A stretch of DNA of 57,653 bases from contig JBGPBY010000003.1 of NCBI GenBank assembly GCA_041481485.1, positions 1 to 57,653 on the forward strand, read 5' to 3'. Source of the DNA: JBGPBY01 sp041481485. Lineage in GTDB: Bacteria > Acidobacteriota > Terriglobia > 20CM-2-55-15. Shown piece after piece: positions 17,301-25,484 of this stretch. The notes beneath the pieces were generated by a model. It had not been told where the DNA came from. It saw nothing but the letters and a program-made list of their open reading frames with translations, and ran no database searches. Both the position numbers and the translations under genes were made by a program. Position 1 is the stretch's first letter. Each line of letters opens with the position of its first letter.

Positions 17301-19493
17301 GCAAAGTTGAGCGCACTCTCGATCAATAACGGGATCACGATGTTGGAATTGGAAACCGTCGCGGCAAAATTGCAATCTTTGAAAGAATCCAAAGACAGGC
17401 TTAGCTCTACTGAATCGATGGAAATTCTACGATTTGCGCAAGAGGGGAAGCACTCGAGTGTTGAGATGCTGGAAGGCACGCTGTCTTTTCTTGACGCCAT
17501 CGGGAAGGTTGCCATACCTCAGCTCGTGCGGACAGAGCTCTACAGTGGAAGTGCGAGGATGGTTTTGGAGCTGCTGACAAGGCACACGGGTGCGTTGACG
17601 GAAGCGCTCAACAAAGCTGCGAACCATAAGAGGCTAGTAAAGGAACTGGGCCGGCTGAACGAACGCGCTTGGACCGGAAGTGATGATTTCGAGGGTGTGA
17701 ATCTAGATTTCCTGCGCAAACGGATCACTCACGCACTTACAAATCCAAACGCGCTCCAGCCGTATCTTGATTTTTTGAGAATCGAGGGCAAGGCGAAAGC
17801 AAGTGCTCTTGAGCCGATTCTGAAGCATCTGGAGGGCAATCCCTTTCCGTACGCGCGACTTGGTGAGGCGTACGATTTTATTTTCTTCCGTTCGTGCGCC
17901 GAATCCATCCTATCCACGGATCCGAAACTGAAATCACACTCGGGCGTTACGCATGACCAATTGCGCAAGCGCTATCAACAGCTAGATCGAAAAGTGATGG
18001 ACCTGAGACGGCTGGAGATCGGGCGCAAACTGATGGACGTGCCGATACCACAGGGAAACAACCGCGGACGCGCTTCGGAGATCACCGAATTAGCTCTGAT
18101 TCGACGGCAGATCGGACTGCAACGAAGACACGCCGCGCTTCGCGATTTATTTAAGAGGGCCGGTCAAGCAACGCAAGCGTTGAAGCCCTGCTTCATGATG
18201 AGCCCAATGTCGGTTGCGCAATTTCTTGATCCCGGAGGTCTGCGCTTCGATTTGGTGGTAATGGATGAGGCCTCGCAAATACGACCTGAAGATGCGCTTG
18301 GAGCTATAGCTCGTGGCCGACAACTCGTCGTTGTGGGTGATCCGAAGCAGCTTCCTCCGACATCCTTCTTCGAGAAAGTGGATCGTGACGAGACAGTGGA
18401 CGACAATTCCGAAGAGGCCGATATCCACGATCTGACATCGCAGGAGTCCGTACTCGATTTGGCGCGTGGACCGTATCAACCCGTTCGTCAACTCCGCTGG
18501 CACTATAGGTCGCAACACGAGAATTTAATTGCGTTCTCAAATAACGAATTCTACGACAACACGTTAATCGTATTTCCGTCGCCTAAAGGTGAAGATCCCG
18601 ACTACGGCGTGCGTCTTGTACAAGTTGACGGCGTTTATGAAGCGGGATTGAACCGTTTGGAAGCGGAAGCCATTACCGAAGCAGCTCAGAAATTCATGAA
18701 GAACTTTCCCAAACGCTCTCTTGGGATTGTGGCAATGAACAAGCCACAACAGGAGTTGATTCAAAAGATGATGGACGAGCTATTTGCAACGGATGTAGAG
18801 GCTGAGAGCTATCGCGTACGTTGGGAGCATTCGCTAGAGTCTGTTTTTGTCAAGAATCTAGAAAACGTGCAGGGTGATGAGCGCGACGTCATTTTCATTT
18901 CGACGGTATACGGAAAGGATGCGACAGGAAACTTTTTTCAACGACTGGGCCCCATCAATGGCGCACATGGTCACAGGCGATTGAACGTTTTGTTTACGCG
19001 CGCGAAGCAGCAAGTGTGTTTGTTCACCTCGATGAGGGCGAGCGATTTGAGAGTGGAGGAATCCTCGCGCTGGGGCGTCAAGGCATTGAAAAACTATCTG
19101 GCCTACGCGCAAAGCGGTCATCTGGATGCCGGCGAAATAACCGGAAGAGAACCCGACAGTGAATTCGAACGTTGGGTGATGGGAATGTTGGAGGAATCAG
19201 GATACGAAGTCGTGCCACAGCTGGGCGTGGCGGGATACTTCATCGATCTTGCGGTACGGCACCCGGATCAAAGAGGCTCGTTCATTTTGGGCGTGGAATG
19301 TGACGGAGCCATGTATCACTCGGCGAGGTCGGTGCGGGACCGCGATCGCCTGCGGCAAGAGGTTCTTGAGCGGCTCAGATGGAACATCTACAGGATCTGG
19401 TCGACGGACTGGTTCCGAAATCCTCGAGCCGAGTTTCAGAAGCTTTCGACTGCGCTTGAGGCGCTGCGCACCTCTAAGGCGGGTCCCAATTAA
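14331..19493 (+). CDS. DUF4011-SF1 helicase-nuclease fusion, defence-type
   Basis: A 1720-aa protein. The N-terminal 60 residues match DUF4011 (KLRAKLLDLTMANRLLNF). A superfamily 1 helicase is split by a long helical insertion: Walker A GPPGTGKS at 397-404, DEAS box at 1312-1315, then GDPKQLPPTSF and the C-terminal motifs including HYRSQHE and VQGDERDVIFIS. The last 110 residues are a Vsr/MTES_1575-type endonuclease-like domain (FIDLAV, VECDGAMYHSARSVRDRDR). Proteins of this layout occur in bacterial defence islands, and one such family has been reported as antiphage. The roughly 870-residue insertion between helicase motifs is the likely sensor. It stands alone, followed by a toxin-antitoxin-like pair. 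Confidence 0.88.
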   Translation: MAGSASPNPDFKGLVLGTIEKLRAKLLDLTMANRLLNFKPSEKSKSHVRVIDEIPEALFEKLENGKELEFAWIEDPDLEPTDERTREFSEAVKIGKTSDTDYLEQLEKLGKRPSRRQLATAERGLRDRVRLSLGLAPRLKPSVVDRARELGFDPNYDLASDSEHRSRAHGDSRIQTLLYREAMEAKLSAIRETDKTLLDDAGVNALYAVFGAVEWFESADSDVPIFAPVLFVPVEIRRVLDEGVYHYVLVARDDDIEVNQAFGQLIRETHSIELPPWNPESTLSTYFRDVERVLESQRRWRLRRWVTVGLFTFAKMAMYRDLETKRWSEAGGLESHSVLNELLAGTEAVSDVTLAPDYEIDSPAMAQKNQTLVTDADSSQHSALIDVSEGKSLVIQGPPGTGKSQTITNIIAAAMNEGKRVLFVAEKMAALKVVKDRLDSFGLGVFCLEVHSNKTRKTAVLKSLEERLNLSGSLLDGRQLRQTLESFDQTRNELVHYANKMKEDVGETGLTVHEVLRGNCIRTPLGESLPPGLRKARTVEPTQVSDSTRSELKDLANDLQSAASNINRWGGLMNHPWRGLENDGLDVFQAEELLSELTSWDQSLGVLEDEIAAANKETKWGMESTAKSAERFIMDVLAIPAATATLNDELIRKGATDKGLGELKSTFENVKNVDSLYEQLMHVFKNRESLDDAKVSEVQSATAVGHELHLEEVTVGNIAVLNAERSVTAKQLEEASSELRLFAEQFGIKSPTVGDVGSMMTAIALLSELPINLLGLRDEALVADGSLQIVERGSKQAENIRALKSTVTADFRLIALPSITDIRAAAATLENSGFLARWFGSEYRAARRVYDSIAQPNAVQRKRQPGQELDRLARFIEQKRELENDAELRRVGGISFRGVETQWQELLAVARWASKVRRELPTGSVGNDRCREALLIGERARLQGVIELSRKAERLTALKRFLGLGATLEQDADSLCVVRQAAAVRTGELNAKLSALSINNGITMLELETVAAKLQSLKESKDRLSSTESMEILRFAQEGKHSSVEMLEGTLSFLDAIGKVAIPQLVRTELYSGSARMVLELLTRHTGALTEALNKAANHKRLVKELGRLNERAWTGSDDFEGVNLDFLRKRITHALTNPNALQPYLDFLRIEGKAKASALEPILKHLEGNPFPYARLGEAYDFIFFRSCAESILSTDPKLKSHSGVTHDQLRKRYQQLDRKVMDLRRLEIGRKLMDVPIPQGNNRGRASEITELALIRRQIGLQRRHAALRDLFKRAGQATQALKPCFMMSPMSVAQFLDPGGLRFDLVVMDEASQIRPEDALGAIARGRQLVVVGDPKQLPPTSFFEKVDRDETVDDNSEEADIHDLTSQESVLDLARGPYQPVRQLRWHYRSQHENLIAFSNNEFYDNTLIVFPSPKGEDPDYGVRLVQVDGVYEAGLNRLEAEAITEAAQKFMKNFPKRSLGIVAMNKPQQELIQKMMDELFATDVEAESYRVRWEHSLESVFVKNLENVQGDERDVIFISTVYGKDATGNFFQRLGPINGAHGHRRLNVLFTRAKQQVCLFTSMRASDLRVEESSRWGVKALKNYLAYAQSGHLDAGEITGREPDSEFERWVMGMLEESGYEVVPQLGVAGYFIDLAVRHPDQRGSFILGVECDGAMYHSARSVRDRDRLRQEVLERLRWNIYRIWSTDWFRNPRAEFQKLSTALEALRTSKAGPN

Positions 19494-19578
19494 CACTGCG
19501 CATATTCGACCGATCTCCGTATCTAACAGAATATAGGCCGCTTAGAGGGTCAATCTAAACAATTCGGATTGTATTTGC

Positions 19579-19597
19579 TATTCGCGAATCGCGAATA
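19579..19597 (+). promoter_or_regulatory. Palindromic operator at the HTH-NTase operon start
   Basis: TATTCGCGA and TCGCGAATA form a perfect 9-1-9 inverted repeat ending six bases before the ATG. TTGTAT at 19569-19574 and an AT-rich box after the palindrome could be a promoter that yields an almost leaderless transcript. The HTH protein encoded next is the natural ligand, so autoregulation is likely. Confidence 0.55.
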
Positions 19598-19603
19598 TAG
19601 AAT

Positions 19604-20140
19604 ATGTCTATGAATCTGAAGCCCCAAGACATCGTGGTTGCACTGAAGCTGTTCGGCTATCCGAACGGCCGTCCAGCGATGTCGATTGTAGCGAGTGATC
19701 TCGGCCTCAGCCCATCGGAAGTTCATGGAGCCATTCAGCGCCTGAGAAGCTCGAAGCTTCTGCGTGGTCCCGCGCTTAAAGACAAACCGAATATTTCTGG
19801 TCTTGAAGAATTCCTCGTCCATGGACTGAAATACGCTTTTCCTGCGGAGCACGGCGAAGTGACGAGGGGCATTCCTACTTCGTACGCGGCCGAACCGCTG
19901 AAGAGTGAAATCGCCAACTCGAACGATTTGCCGCCAGTCTGGCCCTGGCCTGACGGCGAAACTCGCGGTGTCAGCCTCGAGCCTCTCTACAAGAGCGTGC
20001 CGCATGCCGCGTTACGTGATCCCGCGCTCTACCAACTTCTTGCGCTCGTAGATGCGATTCGGGATGGACGCGCGCGCGAGCGGGATTTGGCCGAGCGCGA
20101 GTTAGTCCACAGGTTAAGGTCGGCTCATGGCCAATCCTAA
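19604..20140 (+). CDS. MarR-like HTH protein, putative antitoxin/regulator
   Basis: A 178-aa protein. Residues 6-60 form a winged helix-turn-helix (SIVASDLGLSPSEVHGAIQRL); the rest has a TEGE-type loop (FPAEHGEVTRGIPTSYAA) and a helical C terminus. Its end overlaps the next gene, a nucleotidyltransferase, by 14 bases, so the two are coupled. HTH plus nucleotidyltransferase pairs occur as toxin-antitoxin or abortive-infection modules (AbiE-like and relatives). A perfect palindrome immediately upstream is probably its own binding site. Which component is toxic is not shown by the sequence. Confidence 0.75.
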   Translation: MSMNLKPQDIVVALKLFGYPNGRPAMSIVASDLGLSPSEVHGAIQRLRSSKLLRGPALKDKPNISGLEEFLVHGLKYAFPAEHGEVTRGIPTSYAAEPLKSEIANSNDLPPVWPWPDGETRGVSLEPLYKSVPHAALRDPALYQLLALVDAIRDGRARERDLAERELVHRLRSAHGQS

Positions 20141-20819
20141 TCTCGAACTTCTGACGGATGCGGCCAAGCTGCTTGCGCCGCTTCTCGGAGAATTAGTGTT
20201 TGTGGGCGGTTGTGCGACGGCATTGCTCATCACCGACAAGGCAGCGGCGGATGTGCGTCCAACTTTTGATGTGGATGCGATTGCGGAAATCACGTCCTAT
20301 GCTGAGTACGATAAATTTTCGGAGAGACTCAAGAAGCTCGGGTTTCAAGAAGACACGAGAGAAGGCGCACCGCTCTGCCGCTGGCTGCAAAAGACGACGA
20401 CGCTCGATGTGATGCCGCTCGATGCAAGGATTCTTGGATTTTCGAATTCGTGGTATCGGCCGGCAATGGACCACGCAGAAGAACGCGAACTCGAAAAGGG
20501 ATTGAAAATTCGTTTGGTTGCGCCCGTGTATTTCTGTGCTTCAAAACTTGAGGCGTTTGCGGGTCGGGGTAACCGTGACTACGCGGGGAGTAGAGATCTC
20601 GAAGACTTGATCGCCGTCATCGATGGTCGTAGTGAATTGGCAGAGGAAATTCGAATGGCGGCGGGCGATGTACGCAGCTACATCGCGAAGGAAAGCAAAC
20701 AGCTGATTTCGATCTCTGCGTTTATGGACGCTCTCCCGGGCCATGTGCCGCCAGACGCCGCCAGTCAGGAAAGAGTCGGCACAATTATTTCGCGACTTGA
20801 AAAGATTGGTTCGCCCTAG
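20127..20819 (+). CDS. Nucleotidyltransferase-fold protein, putative toxin
   Basis: A 230-aa protein of the polymerase-beta/MNT-like nucleotidyltransferase superfamily: G27-G28 in VFVGGCATALL, D48 and D50 in the DVD motif, and a third acid at D94 or D99 (TTLDVMPLD). All elements needed to bind Mg-NTP and transfer a nucleotide are present. In known AbiEii/MenA-like toxins this activity modifies tRNA or proteins. It overlaps the preceding HTH gene, its presumed partner. No other domain is visible; the C-terminal half is helical (KLEAFAGRGNRDYAGSRDLE is a conserved-looking loop in such proteins). Confidence 0.78.
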   Translation: MANPNLELLTDAAKLLAPLLGELVFVGGCATALLITDKAAADVRPTFDVDAIAEITSYAEYDKFSERLKKLGFQEDTREGAPLCRWLQKTTTLDVMPLDARILGFSNSWYRPAMDHAEERELEKGLKIRLVAPVYFCASKLEAFAGRGNRDYAGSRDLEDLIAVIDGRSELAEEIRMAAGDVRSYIAKESKQLISISAFMDALPGHVPPDAASQERVGTIISRLEKIGSP

Positions 20820-20871
20820 GCTTAAAGTCCTTCGAGTGGGATTTCCTCGGTGACGCGGCCCACGTCGGCCG

Positions 20872-20886
20872 CGGTTTGGAAAACCG
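20872..20886 (+). repeat. tRNA-Ser(GGA) anticodon-arm-like palindrome, copy B
   Basis: Core CGGTTTGGAAAACCG, extended by CGGCCG before and TGG after it, in the 240-bp gap downstream of the nucleotidyltransferase gene. Same orientation as copies C and D. No other part of a tRNA is present. Confidence 0.6.
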
Positions 20887-21061
20887 TGGTCCGTGCCGTG
20901 ATATCAATCGTACCGGGCGAGTAGTCTCAACTCCTGATTGAGCTCTTCACTTTACCGCTGGATTGAAGCCTTCCGTTATATCTGCGGAACTTGACAAGGC
21001 ACATACTGGGGCATAGTCTTCCGCTCACTCTCCTTCCTGCTTGAATGTACCGGAGGTATCC

Positions 21062-24000
21062 ATGAAGGCCCCCGCCACTTTTCGATCCTTCGTTCTTTGT
21101 GTCGCGTTGTCCATCTTCGCAGTCGCCCGATGCCAGGGCCAAGAACCTGCTGGGTCCCCAGCTGCGCCAAAAGCGACTGCTGCGGGGGCAGCCTCTGAAT
21201 CTCCATGCGCAAAGCCCGTCACCGCGCCTGCATCTTCGGTTTCGGAAGAAAGTGTTTGCCTGTTGGTATCGGGAGACTTGTCGAGGTCGCGCGACGGGCG
21301 AGATGTCGTTGCGCCCGTGGGAGGGTTGGGTGACGGGAAGACGAAGGGCGTGTTGCATGAAATGCTTAGCCTTGAAAGCCAGTCCACAGTGCCTACGTTG
21401 CGATTGTTGACTGGGAACAATCTGGGCCGCGCTATTAAATCCGGCGCGCTTTCTTCTGCCGGCGGCGGTTTGCCGAAGTCAAATCTAGCAACTACGATCG
21501 TGGCGGGTTCGGAGACCATTGTGGTCACGGCGGAAAATTTTGTCGAAGAAAAGAAGATGACCGCTTTTGAAAGGAAAGTCGAAGAACTAAGAGCTTTATA
21601 TGCGGCTGAAGGCCTCTCCCTCGATGAGCTTAAATGCGGTACCGCCGCTAAGGATGCGCAAACGAAGCTGGAAAGAGCGGGTTCATCGCCGACGCAGAAA
21701 GAGGTCGACGCTGCTTGGAAGGTTCTGGAACAGTGCGATGGCGACCTGTTTACCTGGCAGCTTCAGAAGTATTTTGACGCCGTCGCGATAGGTCCGGGTG
21801 ATTTCAACTACAGCCGGGAGACTACCTTAATCCAGCAGCTACGCCATTTTCCATTCTTGTCGGCTAATTTGTTCATGGCCAACGAAGAACCTGGACCCAA
21901 AGTCCCCAACAAGAAAGACCCACGTCTGCTGGTTGATTCTCAGGAGATTTTCCCGGGAAGTTCGGTGACCTTTGACGTCGGCGCTGATCCTGCGGACGCC
22001 GTTTGTGAGGTCATGGTCAAAGGAACCAAAAGCGAACGAGAGATGGCTCCCGGGGCTGGCATCCGCGGAGGAGATCCGTCATGGGATAATAAGGCCACCT
22101 TTCGGTTCCAGTTTCTTTCCGATACCGAGTGCCAGCAGAAGAGCGTGCGGCCGAAAAACGGACACGTCGAACCGAGCAAAGGCCGAAGCGTGGTTTATTC
22201 GTACACGGCAAAAGGACATTTGCGAAAGGCTTTCTTTCCGTTTGATGATGCTGTGACGACCGAGGAGACGAGCAGAGTCGTAACGCTGAAGTTCCCTGTG
22301 CCTCTAAGTCCCGCGAGCAGCTATCAGTTGGAAATCAAATACCGCGCCGGTTCCGCACCACAGACGAAGACCATAAAGTTTTACACCTACGAACTGTTCA
22401 CGATTACCTATTCTTGGAACGAGCCGCCAACCGACCCAAGGGCGACTGAGGTAATGGCGAAACACCGGGAAACAGCCCTAAGTGCCGATTCGGTGCCGGA
22501 GAAAAACAAGGCTGTCTCGCTATCTGGTCCGACGGGTCGACCACTGGAAACGGGACTTCCACAAAAGCGTACGAGTTGGCTCGGATACGACATTCCTATT
22601 CTGTGCACAGTCTCGGAGGATGCGAGTCGAGTGCAACTTGGAAATGTGTGCACGATTTCCGTCTTCGATGAGAAGAAGCTGACCGAGATGCCGCGAACAC
22701 TGACTGGGAAAAAGTCAGACAACGCGGAACTCATCAACCGGCTCCGGGCGGAACCGATGACGGAAGCTCTCGACTATTGGAATGCTGAGTTGAATTGGTT
22801 GCAGAAGAAGAAAGTGATTGAGGAACTCGCAGCTTCGCCCGGGGGCAGTCTGGGAAAAGAAATCGCGGAGCTTTGCCCGCTCCTTCAAAATGCTAAGAAG
22901 TGTCTACCAGAAGTGAATGGCGAGGAAATTTCGATTCATTTGGATGTTGCAGAATTGGACTCTTTGCTGAGCAAGCGGCAAAAGAATCCAGCCATCGTGC
23001 TGCTAGCCCAAACGGACGCTGCGGGCTTGGACGGTTTGGCTGGCAAGAACTCGAAATATGCGGTGGTTGTGGGAGGCTCCGGCGCGGGCAGTTCAGAACC
23101 TGCTGCATCGAGTTCCGGGGTGCACGGCCCGCTGCGTATCGTGCCGCTGGATTTTGGCAAGAGCGTGGACCAGCTCAAACTCGAACTGGTTTCCAATAGC
23201 CCGTGGCAGGTCAAGAACGCAAGTTACGCTCGTGACGATGGCGCGCAGCATTCCGGAGTTCCGGGAATAGCATTTCCGGTTCTTTTCGCAACGGCGGATG
23301 ACGATAGCTTGCGTCCGTGCTGCGCTGGAATGGATCAACTAGCACTTCTCTCTGAATGGGTGCTGGCATCGGATCTTAATGGGGCGGTGGGTTCACGTCT
23401 GCCTTCGCAGGATGTGTTGAAAGCGGATAACGACCGAACGTTTGACGTTTTGATGGAAGTAATGCGCGAGAAACATCGCGCCGAAGTGGCGCTTCTCCCC
23501 ACCGATTTTGTTGATCCTCTGCCACTTCGGTGGCTCCGTTCCGTGCGCTGGCTGGGTTGCCACAATGGAAATTCAGCGTTCAAATGCTCTGACAAGGACG
23601 GCAAAAGAGACGGCGGTCATTTTACGGTCGACTTGGCAACGGCACCTTTGGAACTGTTGCAATCGATTCCCGGGATTGATCCGGCGACGGCCATGTTAAT
23701 CCGGAAAAACAGGGACAAAATTCGGTCGAGGTCCGATATCGGGTCCGGCGGGGTTTTGGGCGCAGGGGCGGGTTTGGGCGATTCGGCATACGCGTGGGCC
23801 AAGTGGTTTGTCCACGGCCCGGACGATGCCACGCCAGATCCCGTTCCTTATATTGACGAGCGAGCTTTTGTAGATCTGGTTTTGCGCCGATTGATTTTTG
23901 TCAATCATGATCCCCGAGGCGTCATTTTGACGGGAGATTTAGCGAAGACTCTCTACACAAAGGCTGCTGGGGGTTCGAAACTGCAAGGGTTTTCAAAAGA

Positions 24001-25396
24001 CGGTCTGAATGTTTTTACGCATCAGGTGCGGCCGATCGAGGGGACACTCCCCGTGACCGTCGTGACATCGACTCCCGTGGCGCAATTGCAGGGTCCGTAT
24101 CCGGATGCCCTGGATGATCCGAGCGTTCTTCGGCAGAAGGTGAACGACAAACCGAAGGACAAGCTGAAGGACAAGGAGGAGGACAAGCACAAGGACATCG
24201 GGCAGGAATTCCGAGCCGAGGTTTTGGACAAATCGCTCATTTCAAAAGTACCCGTGGATACGGACCAGTATCCCGACGTGAAGAAATGGACTGCAAATCG
24301 AGACGCCAAACCGTACTGGCTATTGTCGCTGCAACAGCTCGGGTTTTCGTTCAATCAAATCTCGAATTCGAGTAACTTCAAACCCATCTCAAACGAGCCA
24401 GCAACGCAAGCTAAGAGCCAGCGAATCATTTCGATAGGCCCGCGTTTCTCAGCGGGGCTGTATTCTCCAAAGCTCGAATGGATAAACACGGTGGGGATTG
24501 ACTATCAGACCAATCAGATTTCGCCGAACGATATCAATCCGGTGCTTGACCAATATCGTCTTCGAACAGAACTTGACTGGTACTGGCAACAGCATCGGGG
24601 CAACGTGAGTTTCCCATTTTATGTCGCGGGTGAATTCGATTCTCAATTCGCATTGCCGCTCGGAGTTATCACGCTCACGGATTTGGCGAACAGCACATTA
24701 GTTAAGACCAAGACACTGCCGTTGCCCCTGACGTTTCCAGCAGTGCGGCAGCGCGACCTAATTGGAGAGGTCGGCATCCTTGCCACGAACCGCACCAGAA
24801 CAATTTGGTTTCGATTTGGTTTTTCGCCGGACCACAATTTCAATCGACTGGACTCGGTCAGTTTGACGAGCGGCAGCATCATTGTTCAGGCGACGCCCGG
24901 GAAGATCAGCGATGCCGTGAATGCCGCCAATCTGACCGCCTTCAACGCCGGTCTGACGCAGCCATTCCAACCCGGGAAAATCCCGTCCAGCCTCAATGTG
25001 GTTAGCGTGACTACACCGGCGCTGGCGTTCGGGTACAACTATCAGAAGGATTTTCAACTTCCGAATAACAAGAACAAGAAAATTACGATCAAGAGCGATT
25101 CCAAAGAATGGAATTTCTATTTCCGCCAGGCAAATGACAATTCCTCGCAGCCAAGATTCAGAATCTGGATTGAAAACTCGGTGAAGATTCCGATATGGGG
25201 GAATTTAAGTTTGGCTCCTGGATTTGACATGTTCGTGTACCGAAGCAAGCCGGACACGCTTGGGACGAATCCAGCGAAAGCCATGACATTCACAAGCTGG
25301 CGGCCGACCCTCTCCTTAAACTACTCGTTTGACTGGAAACCGGCAGCGATGTCGGCAGGTGAGAGTTTCAAATTCGAAAACGCCAAGCCGCAATAG
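21062..25396 (+). CDS. Large secreted protein with HhH motif and probable beta-barrel
   Basis: A 1444-aa protein I cannot assign. GGAGG lies just before ATG 21062, so this start is preferred to an upstream TTG. An N-terminal signal peptide (RSFVLCVALSIFAVA) is followed by a low-complexity Ala/Ser segment. About residues 851-893 hold a ComEA/GspK-like helix-hairpin-helix (LLQSIPGIDPATAMLIRKNR); residues 1027-1050 are a charged Lys/Asp repeat; from about 1120 alternating polar/aromatic strands suggest an outer-membrane barrel (PRFSAGLYSPKLEWINTVG and similar). It is alone between tRNA-like copies B and C with the SIR2/cyclase genes downstream. A surface or secretion-related role is possible; a link to defence is unproven. 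Confidence 0.7.
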   Translation: MKAPATFRSFVLCVALSIFAVARCQGQEPAGSPAAPKATAAGAASESPCAKPVTAPASSVSEESVCLLVSGDLSRSRDGRDVVAPVGGLGDGKTKGVLHEMLSLESQSTVPTLRLLTGNNLGRAIKSGALSSAGGGLPKSNLATTIVAGSETIVVTAENFVEEKKMTAFERKVEELRALYAAEGLSLDELKCGTAAKDAQTKLERAGSSPTQKEVDAAWKVLEQCDGDLFTWQLQKYFDAVAIGPGDFNYSRETTLIQQLRHFPFLSANLFMANEEPGPKVPNKKDPRLLVDSQEIFPGSSVTFDVGADPADAVCEVMVKGTKSEREMAPGAGIRGGDPSWDNKATFRFQFLSDTECQQKSVRPKNGHVEPSKGRSVVYSYTAKGHLRKAFFPFDDAVTTEETSRVVTLKFPVPLSPASSYQLEIKYRAGSAPQTKTIKFYTYELFTITYSWNEPPTDPRATEVMAKHRETALSADSVPEKNKAVSLSGPTGRPLETGLPQKRTSWLGYDIPILCTVSEDASRVQLGNVCTISVFDEKKLTEMPRTLTGKKSDNAELINRLRAEPMTEALDYWNAELNWLQKKKVIEELAASPGGSLGKEIAELCPLLQNAKKCLPEVNGEEISIHLDVAELDSLLSKRQKNPAIVLLAQTDAAGLDGLAGKNSKYAVVVGGSGAGSSEPAASSSGVHGPLRIVPLDFGKSVDQLKLELVSNSPWQVKNASYARDDGAQHSGVPGIAFPVLFATADDDSLRPCCAGMDQLALLSEWVLASDLNGAVGSRLPSQDVLKADNDRTFDVLMEVMREKHRAEVALLPTDFVDPLPLRWLRSVRWLGCHNGNSAFKCSDKDGKRDGGHFTVDLATAPLELLQSIPGIDPATAMLIRKNRDKIRSRSDIGSGGVLGAGAGLGDSAYAWAKWFVHGPDDATPDPVPYIDERAFVDLVLRRLIFVNHDPRGVILTGDLAKTLYTKAAGGSKLQGFSKDGLNVFTHQVRPIEGTLPVTVVTSTPVAQLQGPYPDALDDPSVLRQKVNDKPKDKLKDKEEDKHKDIGQEFRAEVLDKSLISKVPVDTDQYPDVKKWTANRDAKPYWLLSLQQLGFSFNQISNSSNFKPISNEPATQAKSQRIISIGPRFSAGLYSPKLEWINTVGIDYQTNQISPNDINPVLDQYRLRTELDWYWQQHRGNVSFPFYVAGEFDSQFALPLGVITLTDLANSTLVKTKTLPLPLTFPAVRQRDLIGEVGILATNRTRTIWFRFGFSPDHNFNRLDSVSLTSGSIIVQATPGKISDAVNAANLTAFNAGLTQPFQPGKIPSSLNVVSVTTPALAFGYNYQKDFQLPNNKNKKITIKSDSKEWNFYFRQANDNSSQPRFRIWIENSVKIPIWGNLSLAPGFDMFVYRSKPDTLGTNPAKAMTFTSWRPTLSLNYSFDWKPAAMSAGESFKFENAKPQ

Positions 25397-25484
25397 ACGG
25401 GCGGGCAGGAAGCGGAACGGTCGGTGAGTTCCCGGAGTCCAAGCCCTTGTTCTGTAGCGAGACTGGATGCAGGAGCAGTGTGCA

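Noticed and set aside
24140..24205. Short Lys/Asp-coding repeat resembling a tandem repeat or CRISPR
   Set aside because: The units are irregular AAG-GAC codons inside an open frame, with no spacer-repeat structure; no CRISPR array was found anywhere in the window.
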